A stretch of DNA of 64,000 nt, from positions 44,804-108,803 of the forward strand of contig JAFQXD010000062.1 of NCBI GenBank assembly GCA_017407115.1, given 5' to 3'. The position numbers were made by a program, and so were the translations under genes. Positions 33,171 to 43,294 of this stretch are shown here, one piece after another. Source of the DNA: Methanobrevibacter sp. (lineage in GTDB: Archaea > Methanobacteriota > Methanobacteria > Methanobacteriales > Methanobacteriaceae). Positions within the stretch are counted from its first letter, which is position 1, and every line of letters starts with the position of its first letter. The notes under the pieces were generated by a model. It saw only the letters and a program-made list of their open reading frames with translations, was not told the DNA's origin and made no database searches.

Positions 33171-34877
33171 TTGGCACAAGAACAACAAGCAGGACTTGAT
33201 TGGGAAGAAGATTTTCAAAGATTGACCCCATCACAGTTCTTTAGAAAAAACAAGCAAATGCTTGGATTTACCGGTAAAATTCGTTCTTTAACAATTGTTT
33301 TTCACGAATTGATTACAAACAGTTTTGATGCATGTGAAGAATCAGGAATATTGCCTGATATTGACATTGAATTAAAACGTGTCGATAAAGAACATTATAT
33401 CTTAAGACATAAAGATAACGGACCGGGAATCCCTGAAGATTATGTAATGCAAGTATACTGTATGATGTTTGCAGGATCAAAATTCAGAAACATCCAGTCC
33501 AGAGGTCAGCAAGGATTAGGTTGTAGTGGTTGTGTGCTCCTATCACAGATGACTACAGGTAAGCCTGCCCGCGTAATTTCATGTTATAAAGATGGCGATG
33601 AAATTAAAGGAGTGAAAATGAAATTCCAGATGGATGTTGAAAATAACCGTGGAATTTTAATGGAAAGAGAAGACTATCAGGCAGAAAGTACCGGAGTTTG
33701 CATAGAACTGCAATTTAAAGAAGTTTCATATTCCCTTGCAGAACAAGGTGCCTTTGAATACATCAGAAGAACCATGATCGGTAACCCTCATGCAAGAATT
33801 ACATTCAGAGACCCAACAGGACACAAATACATATTTAAAAGAGCCGCAAATATTGTCCCAGTACAGCCAAAAGAAGTATTACCACACCCTAAAGGAGTCA
33901 GTGCTGACGATTTAATGACTATGGCGAAAAATACTGACAGCAGAAGATATAAAAGTATGTTAACTTCATCAATGTCAAGAATGTCCAATAAAAGAGTTGA
34001 TGAAATCGCCGAGATTACCGGAATTGACATGAACAAACGTCCTAAAGACATGACTTTCCATGAGGCAGAAGCTATCGTGCATTGCTTCAAGAAAATGAAA
34101 TTCATGGCTCCACCAACCGAAGGACTCATACCAATCGGATCAGAGCAAATTGAAAAAGGTATGAAACAGATTCTTAAACCTGAATTCGTAACTACAATTA
34201 CAAGAAAACCTGTTACTTATGCAGGAGGAGTCTCATTCATTATTGAAGCAGGTCTTGCTTATGGCGGAGATGCCGGAAGAATTGTAAAAGAGCAAAGAAA
34301 ATCAGAAATCATGAGATTTGCTAACAGAGTTCCATTAACATTCGATGCAGGAAGCTGTGCAATCACTGAAGCTCTTAAAAGTATTGACTGGAAACGTTAT
34401 GGTCTCAGAGACATGGACAACACTCCATTAACCTTATTTGTAAATATTATTTCCACACAAGTGCCTTATCTTTCAACAGGTAAACAGAGCGTTTCACCTG
34501 AACCTGAAATCGTTCACGAAATCAGACAGGCCACAATGAAATTGGCCCGTAAATTACAAAAACACTTGAGAGCTAAAAGAGCAGCTAAAGAAAAAGAAAA
34601 ACGTTCCAAAGTATTTGAAGAATATGTGCCAGTAATTATTGAAGAAGCTGCAAAACTTGGTGAAACAGGAGTTCCTGAATACCAAGACGTATTGGTTAAA
34701 GTAACCAAAAGAGCTCTTGCCGAATTACTCGGTGAAAAAGTGGAAGAAGAAGAGGAAGAAGAAGAACTTGATGCAATCATCATGGAAGAGGTAGATGAAT
34801 ATGGACGTACCGTTGAAGAAGGAAAATCCACATTGGATAACTTTATTGATGATGGTGATGAGGAGTTTGAGGAGTAG
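33171..34877 (+). CDS. top6B: DNA topoisomerase VI subunit B
   Basis: ATPase subunit of the archaeal type IIB topoisomerase, 568 residues. GHKL ATP-binding motifs are [30 protein letters not shown] and [15 protein letters not shown]; the H2TH and transducer regions follow ([43 protein letters not shown]). The C-terminus ends in a very acidic tail ([20 protein letters not shown]). The TTG start at 33171 follows AAGGAGGAAAAATT and fits the expected N-terminus ([18 protein letters not shown]). It is in an operon with top6A, 9 bp apart. Confidence 0.96.
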   Translation: MAQEQQAGLDWEEDFQRLTPSQFFRKNKQMLGFTGKIRSLTIVFHELITNSFDACEESGILPDIDIELKRVDKEHYILRHKDNGPGIPEDYVMQVYCMMFAGSKFRNIQSRGQQGLGCSGCVLLSQMTTGKPARVISCYKDGDEIKGVKMKFQMDVENNRGILMEREDYQAESTGVCIELQFKEVSYSLAEQGAFEYIRRTMIGNPHARITFRDPTGHKYIFKRAANIVPVQPKEVLPHPKGVSADDLMTMAKNTDSRRYKSMLTSSMSRMSNKRVDEIAEITGIDMNKRPKDMTFHEAEAIVHCFKKMKFMAPPTEGLIPIGSEQIEKGMKQILKPEFVTTITRKPVTYAGGVSFIIEAGLAYGGDAGRIVKEQRKSEIMRFANRVPLTFDAGSCAITEALKSIDWKRYGLRDMDNTPLTLFVNIISTQVPYLSTGKQSVSPEPEIVHEIRQATMKLARKLQKHLRAKRAAKEKEKRSKVFEEYVPVIIEEAAKLGETGVPEYQDVLVKVTKRALAELLGEKVEEEEEEEELDAIIMEEVDEYGRTVEEGKSTLDNFIDDGDEEFEE

Positions 34878-34886
34878 GTGATTTAG

Positions 34887-35987
34887 ATGACTAAAGTAGA
34901 ACAAGAAGGTAAATCACACAAAGAAAAACGAAAAGAATACACCTTTAACAAATTGAAAGGATTAGGTCAGGAAATTATTGAAGCCGTTGAAGAAAGCAAA
35001 GTTCCAAGCATTAAAGTTCCTTCCAGAGGTACAGGAAACATTGTTTATGATGATGCCAAAAGATACTACGTATTAGGAGACAGATACGGTAGAAGATCAT
35101 TAGGTAATGTAAAACAGATCAGAAAATTAGGCCAAATGGTTTATGTAGGTAATTTCTGTAAAGACTTGGTTGCAAGGGAAAAAACCGCTACCATCAGGGA
35201 GATGTATTACGTTTCTGAAGGTTGGGGAATCAGTTTTAAAACACAACAAGAATCAAACATTGTCGGAGAAGATCTGGAAGTAACTCTTGGTGTTACCCGT
35301 GAAGATTTAGGATTAATGCCTGAAGAAGACGGAGCATCAGTTTACGGAGACATTACCCTATTGGATGAAGGTACAGAAGTTAATGCAACCAAAATGGGAA
35401 AATCAGGTTACACCATCTCACCAACAATCGACCAGGTGGACTTTTTGGATTACAACGTTGATAAGGTATTGGCAGTGGAGACCATGGGAATGTTCCACAG
35501 ATTAGTGCAGGAAAATGCACATGAAAGATTCAATACTTTAATTGTTGGACTTAAAGGGCAAGCAGCTCGTGCTACAAGAAGATTCATTAAAAGAGTTAAT
35601 GAAGAACTCCATTTGCCTGTATATATCTGTAACGACGGAGACCCTTGGGGATTCCACATTGCACAGGTTATTATTTCAGGAAGTGCAAAATTGGCTCACG
35701 TTAATGCAGATCTTGCAACTCCAGATGCTAAATTTATTGGAGTTACTGCATCAGACATCATCAACTATGAGTTACCAACCGATAAACTCAAAGATGTTGA
35801 TGTAATGAGATTAAAAGAGCTTTCAAAAGACCCAAGGTATAAAACTGATTTCTGGCAAACAGAAATTAAAAAGATGCTTAAAATTGGTAAAAAAGCAGAA
35901 CAGCAATCTTTCTCAAAATATGGGCTTGAATATGTCGTAGACGAGTATTTCCCAGCTAAATTTGAGGAAATGGAAAATCAAAATTAA
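34887..35987 (+). CDS. top6A: DNA topoisomerase VI subunit A
   Basis: DNA-cleaving subunit related to Spo11, 366 residues. The winged-helix domain carries the active-site tyrosine in [12 protein letters not shown]. The Toprim domain has [19 protein letters not shown] and the metal-binding DGDPWGFHI. The C-terminus ends [10 protein letters not shown]. The ATG 34887 follows GTAGGTGATTTAG. A T-rich tract after the stop (36001-36025) is a likely terminator. Together with top6B it relaxes and decatenates DNA. Confidence 0.96.
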   Translation: MTKVEQEGKSHKEKRKEYTFNKLKGLGQEIIEAVEESKVPSIKVPSRGTGNIVYDDAKRYYVLGDRYGRRSLGNVKQIRKLGQMVYVGNFCKDLVAREKTATIREMYYVSEGWGISFKTQQESNIVGEDLEVTLGVTREDLGLMPEEDGASVYGDITLLDEGTEVNATKMGKSGYTISPTIDQVDFLDYNVDKVLAVETMGMFHRLVQENAHERFNTLIVGLKGQAARATRRFIKRVNEELHLPVYICNDGDPWGFHIAQVIISGSAKLAHVNADLATPDAKFIGVTASDIINYELPTDKLKDVDVMRLKELSKDPRYKTDFWQTEIKKMLKIGKKAEQQSFSKYGLEYVVDEYFPAKFEEMENQN

Positions 35988-36058
35988 ATTTAAAATTTTC
36001 CTCCTTCTTTTTTTATTTTTTTCTTTAATCCAAAACATTTATATACTAATTCTAACAT

Positions 36059-36074
36059 ATACCCCCATAGGTAT
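36059..36074. promoter_or_regulatory. CsoR-type operator 1
   Basis: ATACCCCCATAGGTAT, a pseudo-palindrome with the C-run/G-run form known for CsoR/RcnR-family sites, 14 bp before the regulator's ATG. Its near twin lies at 36380-36395 before the ATPase gene. Its place between TATA-like ATATACTA (36041-36048) and the start suggests autoregulation. Confidence 0.7.
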
Positions 36075-36087
36075 GTGAGGTGATTAC

Positions 36088-36360
36088 ATGAAACAATGTA
36101 TGGATACTGACAATCTACACAGAAGAATCAAAAAAATCATCGGCCAATTAAATGCAATTGATCGCATGATTGAAGAAGATATACCATGTGAACAAATATT
36201 AATGCAAGTTAATGCATCAAAATCCGCATTACACAAAGTTGGACACATTATAGTGGAAGGACACTTAGAACATTGTGTAAAACAAACCATAGAAGGCGAA
36301 GATGCAGACGAAGCCATTAGTGAAATTTCATCAATTTTAGAATACTACTCTAGACTTTAA
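36088..36360 (+). CDS. csoR: CsoR-family metal-sensing repressor
   Basis: A DUF156/CsoR-type four-helix repressor of 90 residues. The Cu(I) ligand set is present with correct spacing: C34 (EDIPCEQIL), H59 and C63 (EGHLEHC), matching the Cys-His-Cys of copper sensors. The N-terminus reads LHRRIKKIIGQLNAIDRMIEE, as in the family. Apo-protein would bind the two operators and release them on copper binding. It leads a csoR-ATPase-chaperone unit, though a second operator before the ATPase gene implies a separate promoter. An extra cysteine (C4) lies near the N-terminus. Confidence 0.9.
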   Translation: MKQCMDTDNLHRRIKKIIGQLNAIDRMIEEDIPCEQILMQVNASKSALHKVGHIIVEGHLEHCVKQTIEGEDADEAISEISSILEYYSRL

Positions 36361-36379
36361 TTTTTTTTAAAGTAAACTT

Positions 36380-36395
36380 ATACCCTATGGGGTAT
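36380..36395. promoter_or_regulatory. CsoR-type operator 2
   Basis: ATACCCTATGGGGTAT, a near-perfect palindrome. Reverse-complemented it reads ATACCCCATAGGGTAT, close to operator 1. It lies 24 bp before the ATG of the P-type ATPase gene, which would be derepressed by metal. Confidence 0.72.
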
Positions 36396-36419
36396 CATAT
36401 GTAAACGGAGTTGATAAAA

Positions 36420-38285
36420 ATGAAATTTACCAAAGACCAAAAAATAGATATCCTACTCATATTCATTTCCACAGTAGGTATAATCAGCAGCTTTATTCTT
36501 TCACTCGATTACATTTCATGGATTGCGATTATACTCTGTGGAATGCCAATACTTAAAGAATGTGCAGAATCTTTGATAAGGGAATTCGACATTACAACAG
36601 ACTTATTAGTATCAATAGCCATTATTGCATCAATAATTATTGGTGAAGTATTTGCGGCAGGCGAAATCGCAACAATCATGGCAATTGGAGGATTTTTAGA
36701 AGGATACACAGTATCCAAAACCCAAGGAAGAATTGAAGAACTTGTAAAAATGACTCCTCAATTTGCAATTAGAATAAAAAACAATATTGAAGAAAAAATA
36801 TCTGTCGAAAATGTACAAGTCGGAGATATACTAAAAGTACTTCCAGGAGAAAGCATACCTACAGACGGCATCATCATTGACGGTGAAACCTCAATTGACC
36901 AATCAAGCCTTACAGGAGAACCCATACCTGTAGACAAGACCATTGATGATGAAGTATACGGCGGAACAATCAATCGTTATGGATCTTTTATGATGAAAAC
37001 AACAAAAGTCAGCCAAGAGAGTTCTATCCAAAAGCTAATAAGATTGGTTGAATCCTCAAAACCTGAAAATGCAAAAATTGTTAGAACAGCAGATGCATGG
37101 GCAGCAATAATAGTCGTGGTTGCATTTATAGCTGCAGTATTGACATATTTATTCACATTTGAAATAATAAGGTCCGTGACAATTTTAGTTGTTTTCTGCC
37201 CATGCGCATTAGTTCTAGCTACACCAACCGCAATAATGGCAGCAATTGGAAATCTGACAAAATATGGAATTCTAATAAGGGACGGAGAATCCCTTGAGGA
37301 ATTGGCGCATGTGGACGAAGTGATATTTGATAAAACCGGAACACTGACATACGGAACTCCAAAAGTAGTCAACGTCATCTCAGACAATCCAAAAGAAATG
37401 ATATATCTGCTCACATCACTAGAATCCAAATCCGAACATCCCATTGCAAAAGCTATTGTCAAATTCTACAATGATTCCAATTTAGCAAAAGTCAATAATT
37501 TTAAAATGCATATCGGAAAAGGAGTTAGCGGGACAATAGACAATTCAGAAATACTTGCAGGAAATAAAAGACTATTAGAATCAGAAAATATTTCATTAAA
37601 TAACATTAAGGAACCTCAAAATGGAGAGATTGTCATATATGTGGCAAAAAATGGAGAATTAATTGGACAGGTATATCTTGCAGACACATTGCGAGACAAT
37701 TCCAAAAAGACAATAACCTACCTAAAACGATTGAGAATTAAAACAACTCTGCTTACAGGAGACAATGAAAAAACTGCAAAGTCAATAGCAGATAAATTGA
37801 AAATCAGAAACATTAAATTTAACTGCCTTCCTGAAGATAAAACCGAATATGTCCAAACAGAACAGATGCTTGGCCATAGGGTCGCAATGATTGGGGATGG
37901 AATAAATGATGCTCCATCATTAAGAAAAGCAAATGTCGGCATAGCTATGGGAGATATCGGTAGCGACATTAGTGTTGAAGCTGCAAACATCACATTGATT
38001 AATGACAACGTTGGAGATTTGCCGCATTTAATTGCAATAGCAAGAAGAACCATACACATCATAAATAGGGGAATTGGGTTTGCCTTAGCATTGAATCTCA
38101 TAGCAATGGCATTGGCAATTCTTGGAATTTTAAACCCAATTGAAGGAGCATTAATTCACAATATCGGATCAATTATTGTGATTATATATTCCTCTACATT
38201 AGTTCGCTACAAAATTTCAAAAAAAGACTGTAAAAAACCTAAAAAATTAGGTATGACTAAACCTTTAAATAAACCTTTGACCTAA
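36420..38285 (+). CDS. copA: P1B-type heavy-metal ATPase, copper likely
   Basis: Metal-exporting ATPase of 621 residues. The actuator has SLTGEP, the membrane metal site is CPC (C260-P-C262, in FCPCALVLATP), the phosphorylated Asp is D304 (DKTGTLTYG), the P1B HP motif is SEHPIAKAI, and the hinge is MIGDGINDAP. It has no N-terminal HMA metal-binding domain; a separate HMA protein follows. The CPC motif fits both Cu+ and Zn/Cd pumps. The last helices (LIHNIGSIIVIIYSS) do not show the classic MxxSS of copper pumps, so copper is inferred mainly from CsoR and the operators. The ATG 36420 follows GGAGTTGAT. Confidence 0.88.
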   Translation: MKFTKDQKIDILLIFISTVGIISSFILSLDYISWIAIILCGMPILKECAESLIREFDITTDLLVSIAIIASIIIGEVFAAGEIATIMAIGGFLEGYTVSKTQGRIEELVKMTPQFAIRIKNNIEEKISVENVQVGDILKVLPGESIPTDGIIIDGETSIDQSSLTGEPIPVDKTIDDEVYGGTINRYGSFMMKTTKVSQESSIQKLIRLVESSKPENAKIVRTADAWAAIIVVVAFIAAVLTYLFTFEIIRSVTILVVFCPCALVLATPTAIMAAIGNLTKYGILIRDGESLEELAHVDEVIFDKTGTLTYGTPKVVNVISDNPKEMIYLLTSLESKSEHPIAKAIVKFYNDSNLAKVNNFKMHIGKGVSGTIDNSEILAGNKRLLESENISLNNIKEPQNGEIVIYVAKNGELIGQVYLADTLRDNSKKTITYLKRLRIKTTLLTGDNEKTAKSIADKLKIRNIKFNCLPEDKTEYVQTEQMLGHRVAMIGDGINDAPSLRKANVGIAMGDIGSDISVEAANITLINDNVGDLPHLIAIARRTIHIINRGIGFALALNLIAMALAILGILNPIEGALIHNIGSIIVIIYSSTLVRYKISKKDCKKPKKLGMTKPLNKPLT

Positions 38286-38314
38286 TATTAAATATCGAAA
38301 TAAGGTGATTTATC

Positions 38315-38518
38315 ATGGCTGAAAAAGAAATTAAAGTAGTGGGCATGCATTGCCCATCTTGTGTAAAGGCTGTAGAACTATGCTTAACAGATGTTGACGG
38401 AATTGAAGAAGCTAAAGCAGATTTAGATTCAGGAATTACCACCATTACAATGTCTGGTGAAGTGAGTGATGCAGACATTAACGAAGCAGTTGAAGAAGCA
38501 GGATTCAAAGTAGAATAG
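38315..38518 (+). CDS. copZ: HMA-domain metallochaperone
   Basis: A 67-residue CopZ-like protein consisting of one HMA fold: KEIKVVGMHCPSCVKAVELCL with metal-binding C13 and C16, then DVDGIEEAKADLDSGITTITM and a last helix (INEAVEEAGFKVE). It probably hands metal to the ATPase encoded just upstream, which lacks such a domain. The ATG 38315 follows AAGGTGATTTATC, 29 bp after the ATPase stop. A T-rich tract just beyond the stop (38532-38541) fits a terminator. Confidence 0.9.
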   Translation: MAEKEIKVVGMHCPSCVKAVELCLTDVDGIEEAKADLDSGITTITMSGEVSDADINEAVEEAGFKVE

Positions 38519-38858
38519 AATCCTTCCCCTATTCTTTTTTTTAATTAATACTTTTTTTATCAACATTGAGATTATTTTTTGAATAAAATTCACATTTTAA
38601 AAAAACTCTTTAAATTCATTGCGAAAATATTTAAAAACAATACTCCTAAAAATGAAAATCCTGCATAATATGGAAAAAATTTTTAGTAAACTATATAAAT
38701 TGAAAATAATAAATAAAAAATTAAGCATTTGGGAAGTTTTATTAATGAAAAAAATGTTTTTTGAATATATAACACTTTTTGAATATTTTTAAATAAATAC
38801 GTTCAATGTGTTTTAAATTGTGCAAACAATAATAAACAAAAAATCATTTGTCATTAAC

Positions 38859-38880
38859 CATGTAGAAAATTTTTTACATG
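38859..38880. repeat. 22-nt palindrome
   Basis: CATGTA at 38859-38864 is mirrored by TACATG at 38875-38880 around an A-run then T-run, so nearly the whole 22 nt can pair (one G-T). It may be a hairpin or protein site; about 100 bp before the secreted-protein gene. Confidence 0.4.
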
Positions 38881-38921
38881 AAATAGACCTTCTATGCCTA
38901 CACAATTAAATTAATGTCATG

Positions 38922-38949
38922 TCAACGGAATTATACTTTAATTCGTTGA
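38922..38949. promoter_or_regulatory. Inverted repeat around a TATA-like box
   Basis: TCAACG-GAATTA on the left and TAATTCGTTGA on the right pair with one bulged G. The TATA-like TTATACTTTAA (38931-38941) lies between the arms, 40-50 bp before the ATG at 38981. The layout suits an operator overlapping a core promoter. Confidence 0.4.
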
Positions 38950-38980
38950 TAAATACATAAAAACCTGAAATGGTGATTTA

Positions 38981-39511
38981 ATGAATATAAAAAAAATATT
39001 AGCAATATCTTTATTAATCATAGCTGTATTTAGTTGTATGAATGTAGCTAGTGCTGGAATTTTTGACTTCTTTGGAGGACCTCAAGAAACTAATGCAACA
39101 TACACATTCGATGGATTTACTTTAGATTTACCAAGCAACGTAACCTTTGACAACAATACAACCGAAGAAGACGGTTACCACCGTGACACTTACGACGTTT
39201 ATTGGGAAGATGCTGATGGTAACAGTACTGACATAACAGTTGCAGTATCAAAAGGATCACAAGTTGTAGACTCCACTGAAGAATTCATAGCTAACTGGCT
39301 TTCTTCCGGTGCTAAAGATGAAGGAAAACATGGTAAATGGGCAGTTATTAACATCAATGGTGTGCCAATTGAAGAATTCGCACAATTTAACCTAAACATT
39401 TCATATAGCGGATATATATTAGCTCAACATGATGGTTCTAAACTCATTACCCTTAGAGGAGATAATTTAACACAATTAGAAAATGTTGCAGATACTTTCA
39501 AAAAAGTATAA
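38981..39511 (+). CDS. Secreted hypothetical protein
   Basis: A 176-residue protein with a clear signal peptide: [20 protein letters not shown], with cleavage likely after NVASA. The mature part is acidic, strand-rich and short ([65 protein letters not shown]). It has several N-x-T/S sites that could be glycosylated. No named domain recognised; small secreted proteins of this kind recur in Methanobrevibacter. It stands alone with its own promoter. The following T-rich GTTAATAACTTTAAC stretch may help termination. Confidence 0.72.
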   Translation: MNIKKILAISLLIIAVFSCMNVASAGIFDFFGGPQETNATYTFDGFTLDLPSNVTFDNNTTEEDGYHRDTYDVYWEDADGNSTDITVAVSKGSQVVDSTEEFIANWLSSGAKDEGKHGKWAVININGVPIEEFAQFNLNISYSGYILAQHDGSKLITLRGDNLTQLENVADTFKKV

Positions 39512-39663
39512 ACAACCATGATGGCTGTTAATAACTTTAACAGCCCACATTTATTTTTTAAAAATTCTTTATTTTATACCTGCCCTAACCATCAAATTAT
39601 AAATAATTTAACTAACAAATTTTAAAGTATATAATAAATTAATTATTATAAAAAGGGATTAAA

Positions 39664-40680
39664 ATGAAAACTGTTGCAATTAATGGTTATGGAACAATCG
39701 GTAAAAGAGTGGCTGATGCAGTAGCTGCTCAGGATGATATGAAAGTTATTGGTGTTAGTAAAACTAGACCAAACTACGAAGCAAGAACTGCAGTTGAAGA
39801 AAAAGGCTATCCATTATATATTGGAATTCCAGAAAGAGAACAATTATTCAAAGATGCTGGAATTGAAATAGCAGGTACTGTTGAAGACATGATTCAAGAA
39901 GCAGATGTAGTTGTTGATTGTACACCTGGAAGTATCGGCCCACAAAATCTTGAGATGTATAAAAAAGCAGGTGTAAAAGCAATTTACCAAGGTGGAGAAG
40001 ACCATGAACTAACCGGCCTTTCTTTTAATGCTATTTCCAATTATGATGACTCATTTGGTGCAGATTATACCAGAGTTGTTTCATGTAACACTACCGGATT
40101 AACCCGTACATTATCCACAATTGATCCAATTGCAGATATCAAAAAGGTAAGGGCAGTAATGGTTAGAAGAGGATCAGACCCTTCAGAAATTAAAAAAGGT
40201 CCAATTAATGCAATTGTGCCAAATCCTCCAAAAGTACCGTCTCACCACGGCCCTGATGTAAAAACAGTCATGAACGGCATTGACGTGACAACCATGGCAT
40301 TGCTTGTGCCAACCACTTTAATGCACCAACACAATATCATGGTTGAAATCAATAACGATGTTGAAACTGAAGAAATTATTGAAGCTTTAGAAAAACGTTC
40401 CAGAGTGATTGTTGTTTCTGCAGAAGAAGGATTAGGTTCCACTGCTGAGTTAATGGAATATGCTAAAGAACTTGGAAGAAATAGAAATGATTTGTATGAA
40501 ATTCCAGTTTGGAAAGAATCCATCAATGTTGTAGGAAACGAATTATTCTATATGCAAGCTGTGCATCAGGAATCTGATGTAATTCCGGAAAACATTGATG
40601 CTATTCGTGCACTTCTTGAAATGGAAAGTGACAACGAAAAATCTATTGCAAAAACAAACAAAGCTATGGGAATATTCTAA
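39664..40680 (+). CDS. gap: Glyceraldehyde-3-phosphate dehydrogenase, archaeal type
   Basis: Phosphorylating NAD(P)-dependent GAPDH of the archaeal (type II) family, 338 residues, acting mainly in gluconeogenesis here. The Rossmann start is [17 protein letters not shown]. The catalytic cysteine is C141 in [13 protein letters not shown]. Archaeal features include [23 protein letters not shown] and HHGPDVKTV. The length fits exactly. The ATG follows AAAAGGGATTAAA. It is a single gene with its own promoter; T-rich DNA follows the stop. Confidence 0.96.
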   Translation: MKTVAINGYGTIGKRVADAVAAQDDMKVIGVSKTRPNYEARTAVEEKGYPLYIGIPEREQLFKDAGIEIAGTVEDMIQEADVVVDCTPGSIGPQNLEMYKKAGVKAIYQGGEDHELTGLSFNAISNYDDSFGADYTRVVSCNTTGLTRTLSTIDPIADIKKVRAVMVRRGSDPSEIKKGPINAIVPNPPKVPSHHGPDVKTVMNGIDVTTMALLVPTTLMHQHNIMVEINNDVETEEIIEALEKRSRVIVVSAEEGLGSTAELMEYAKELGRNRNDLYEIPVWKESINVVGNELFYMQAVHQESDVIPENIDAIRALLEMESDNEKSIAKTNKAMGIF

Positions 40681-40717
40681 ATTTCCCTCTTTTTTTACTA
40701 TTTTTTTACTGATTTAA

Positions 40718-41554
40718 ATGAAAAACAAAGTACTTTTTGGACCTGCAGGAAGTCCTGTAAATTATAAGGGAGCAGCATATAAAGCACCTAAATTTATTTC
40801 CGAAGAAGGATTGAACTCCTATGAATATCAATCCCCCTATGGAGTTAGAATTGGTGAAAAAGCTGCAACAACCCTAAAAGAAGAATCAGAAAAGCATGAC
40901 ATTTTGATATCCATGCATGGTCCTTATTATATTAATTTATGTGCAAAAGAAGAGGAAAAACTTGAAAAAAGTATCGGCCATTTGATATCCACAGCACGTG
41001 CAGGTGAATGGATGGGAGCTTACAGACTAGTATTTCACCCAGGAGCTTATTTAAATAGAAAACCACAAAAAGCAATGGAAATATCTAAAAATACAATAAA
41101 TAGACTATTTGAAGAACTTGAAGCTGAAGGGATTGAAGAATTTACTTTTGCACCAGAAACAACAGGAAAACGTACACAATTAGGTAATGTAAGTGAAGTG
41201 GTCGAATTATGTGCTTCATTTGATCATTTTGAACCTACAATCGATTTTGCACATGTCCATGCAAGAGGAAGAGGGTTTTTAAATAAAAAAGAAGATTATA
41301 ATTGTATATTTTCAATCATTGAAGATAATTTAGATATTAATATGCTTCATTGCCACTTTACAACCATTGAATATGGTAACGGAGGAGAAGTAAAGCATCA
41401 TACCCTTGATGAAAGTGATGAGTATGGACCAGACATTAAAGATTTGTTGGCCAATCTAATTGATAACGGTTGGAACGCAAATATCATCTGTGAAACACCA
41501 CAAAGAGACTTGGATGCTCTTAAAATGAAAGAAATATATGAAAAAATGATTTAA
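40718..41554 (+). CDS. nfo: Endonuclease IV-type AP endonuclease
   Basis: A 278-residue metal-dependent AP endonuclease that cuts 5' of abasic sites in base excision repair. The xylose-isomerase-like TIM barrel has zinc-binding motifs LISMHGPYYINL, RLVFHPGAYL, FTFAPETTGKRTQLG, TIDFAHVHARGRG and MLHCHFTTIEYG, and ends NIICETP. It starts at ATG 40718 after a short T-rich gap behind gap; no clear ribosome binding site is visible, so it may have a leaderless or very short transcript. Confidence 0.88.
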   Translation: MKNKVLFGPAGSPVNYKGAAYKAPKFISEEGLNSYEYQSPYGVRIGEKAATTLKEESEKHDILISMHGPYYINLCAKEEEKLEKSIGHLISTARAGEWMGAYRLVFHPGAYLNRKPQKAMEISKNTINRLFEELEAEGIEEFTFAPETTGKRTQLGNVSEVVELCASFDHFEPTIDFAHVHARGRGFLNKKEDYNCIFSIIEDNLDINMLHCHFTTIEYGNGGEVKHHTLDESDEYGPDIKDLLANLIDNGWNANIICETPQRDLDALKMKEIYEKMI

Positions 41555-41564
41555 ATTATTGTAT

Positions 41565-42077
41565 TCAGTAATCTTTTACTGAATCAATTAAATCATCCAG
41601 GTCATTGAACAGGTTATTGATATTCTCATTATCCTCTTTATTTGAGCTCATATGGATAATCAATTCGTTTATTAAATCTTCCATTTTATCAATAAACGCA
41701 TGCAATGTTTTTATTTTATTATCCAACTCCTTTTCAACGAAAGGATTATCCTCATTGTTTAATTCAGACATCTTTTTTGCGATATCCAATTGTGTAGAAA
41801 ACAAGTTATTTGATTTTGTAATTGAAGACATAAACCTTTCATAAGCCAAATGATTAGGATCGAATTGCTTTTCAACCAGTTCCTTGGCCCTGCTTTGTTT
41901 GACATCATATTCCATTTCCGCTTCTGCTATTTCCTCATCATATTTTGAAGGAGATTTTTTTATTTCAGGCTCACTTTTAAAAACGGGCCTTCCACACTCT
42001 GAACAGAAATTTTGACCAAAGTCTAACTTGGACCCACAGTAAATGCAAAAATGATTGTGGTTATCTTCAATTTCCAT
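41565..42077 (-). CDS. Zinc-ribbon, coiled-coil hypothetical protein
   Basis: A 170-residue protein with an N-terminal zinc ribbon (FCIYCGSKLDFGQNFCSECGRP, CxxC pairs) followed by a long charged helical region (EEIAEAEMEYDVKQSRAKELVEKQ, NKIKTLHAFIDKMEDLINELI) that probably forms a coiled coil. No enzymatic motif. The ATG 42077 sits about 55 bp downstream of the metallophosphoesterase gene on the same strand, and the end converges on the endonuclease IV gene with 10 bp between. Confidence 0.7.
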   Translation of the reverse strand: MEIEDNHNHFCIYCGSKLDFGQNFCSECGRPVFKSEPEIKKSPSKYDEEIAEAEMEYDVKQSRAKELVEKQFDPNHLAYERFMSSITKSNNLFSTQLDIAKKMSELNNEDNPFVEKELDNKIKTLHAFIDKMEDLINELIIHMSSNKEDNENINNLFNDLDDLIDSVKDY

Positions 42078-42131
42078 ACTTTATAATTTGAACATTTTAT
42101 TTAATAAATTCTATCTTTCAAAAATATTGAA

Positions 42132-43205
42132 CTATTTTTTCCTAAGCTTTAAAATTACTAACTCAGAATCGGTTCCCCACCTCATTGGAGTATCCATTGA
42201 CCCCACTCCAGTTGTGACATGCAAATATTTGCCTGCACGATTTGTAAATAACCCCATATTATATTTAAACATCTTCCAAGCAAAATTGACTGCAGGATAG
42301 AACTGCCCTCCATGAGTATGACCGGATAATTGGATATCAAAACCCAAATCACAAAACTCCTGCCAATAGTAAGGAACATGGTAATTGATAATATTGACAA
42401 GATTAGGATTGATTTTGGATTTTATCTCATCAGCGCTTGGCATCTTAATATCATCAAAACTATATGTCAAACCGTAGATGTTTAAATTTTTAAATTCGAA
42501 ATTATCGTTGTCCAAAACAATTATTCCAGCGTTTCTGCATGCCCCAATAACATTTTCAATTCCAGGATAAAAGTCATGATTTCCGGGGGTGAATATTATA
42601 GGCATGTCAACATCCTTTAACTCATTGAAATCATTTAGCTCAACAACTGATGATCCGTCGGCCAAATCTCCGGATATTATTGCAATATCACAAGTATTCT
42701 GCAATTCCTTCAGTTTCAATGCGAGCTCCTTAATGAGACTCCTATGACGTACAGATCCAAAATGAACATCAGACAAATGCACAATGTTAATGTCCTGAGA
42801 GAGATTGTCAAATTTTAAAGTTCTTTCATTGACTACCAATTTATGAGCCTTATAATAATTATAAACTCCCAGAATAGGGACAATAGCCAATAACAGATAA
42901 ATTAACTCAACTGGAAGATCAATAAACATTTTAATTAAATATATCACTACAATATCTATTAAAAACATTAAAGATGCCCACATCCAAACACCATCAACAG
43001 TTGACAGTAATCTTCCAAGGCCAGTTGATTTTCTGGCTTCAAAAAACATTGGGATAGAATGCATCAAACCAATGGAAATCGCTAGAAAAATCAGATAAAA
43101 ATCATTTACCTCCCCAATCAGTAAAAATATATATTTCAGTAAAAAAAACTGAAAAATAATATAAAAAGGAGTCATAATCAATACCCTTCTAGTTCTAAAA
43201 CTCAT
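42132..43205 (-). CDS. Membrane-anchored metallophosphoesterase
   Basis: A calcineurin-like phosphoesterase of about 357 residues. Four N-terminal membrane helices (about 1-130) precede the catalytic domain. Metal-binding motifs in order: VHLSDVHFGSVRH (DxH), AIISGDLADGS (GDxxD), TPGNHDFYPG (GNHD), INYHVP and QLSGHTHGGQF (GHxH). The plan matches the YkuE/YaeI-type group; YaeI acts on lipid-linked pyrophosphates, but the substrate here is unknown. The ATG 43205 follows AGAGGTGAATTT, better than the upstream ATG 43223. It is divergent from the AAA ATPase gene. Confidence 0.85.
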   Translation of the reverse strand: MSFRTRRVLIMTPFYIIFQFFLLKYIFLLIGEVNDFYLIFLAISIGLMHSIPMFFEARKSTGLGRLLSTVDGVWMWASLMFLIDIVVIYLIKMFIDLPVELIYLLLAIVPILGVYNYYKAHKLVVNERTLKFDNLSQDINIVHLSDVHFGSVRHRSLIKELALKLKELQNTCDIAIISGDLADGSSVVELNDFNELKDVDMPIIFTPGNHDFYPGIENVIGACRNAGIIVLDNDNFEFKNLNIYGLTYSFDDIKMPSADEIKSKINPNLVNIINYHVPYYWQEFCDLGFDIQLSGHTHGGQFYPAVNFAWKMFKYNMGLFTNRAGKYLHVTTGVGSMDTPMRWGTDSELVILKLRKK

Positions 43206-43294
43206 AAATTCACCTCTAAACATATTTTGTCACATCAACTATTTATAATAAAAAAACAAATGTTAGTTTATAAAAAATATCGGAGGTGAATATT

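Larger units (their letters stand above)
38519..38980. other. Intergenic region after copZ
   Basis: A 462-bp AT-rich stretch. The left end has a T-run terminator for the copper unit. The right end holds a 22-nt palindrome (38859-38880), a second inverted repeat around a TATA-like box (38922-38949) and GGTGATTTA before the next gene. No gene or RNA recognised. Confidence 0.45.

Noticed and set aside
34514..34831. Minus-strand Ser-rich frame inside top6B
   Set aside because: It is the antisense of the acidic Glu-rich tail of Top6B.
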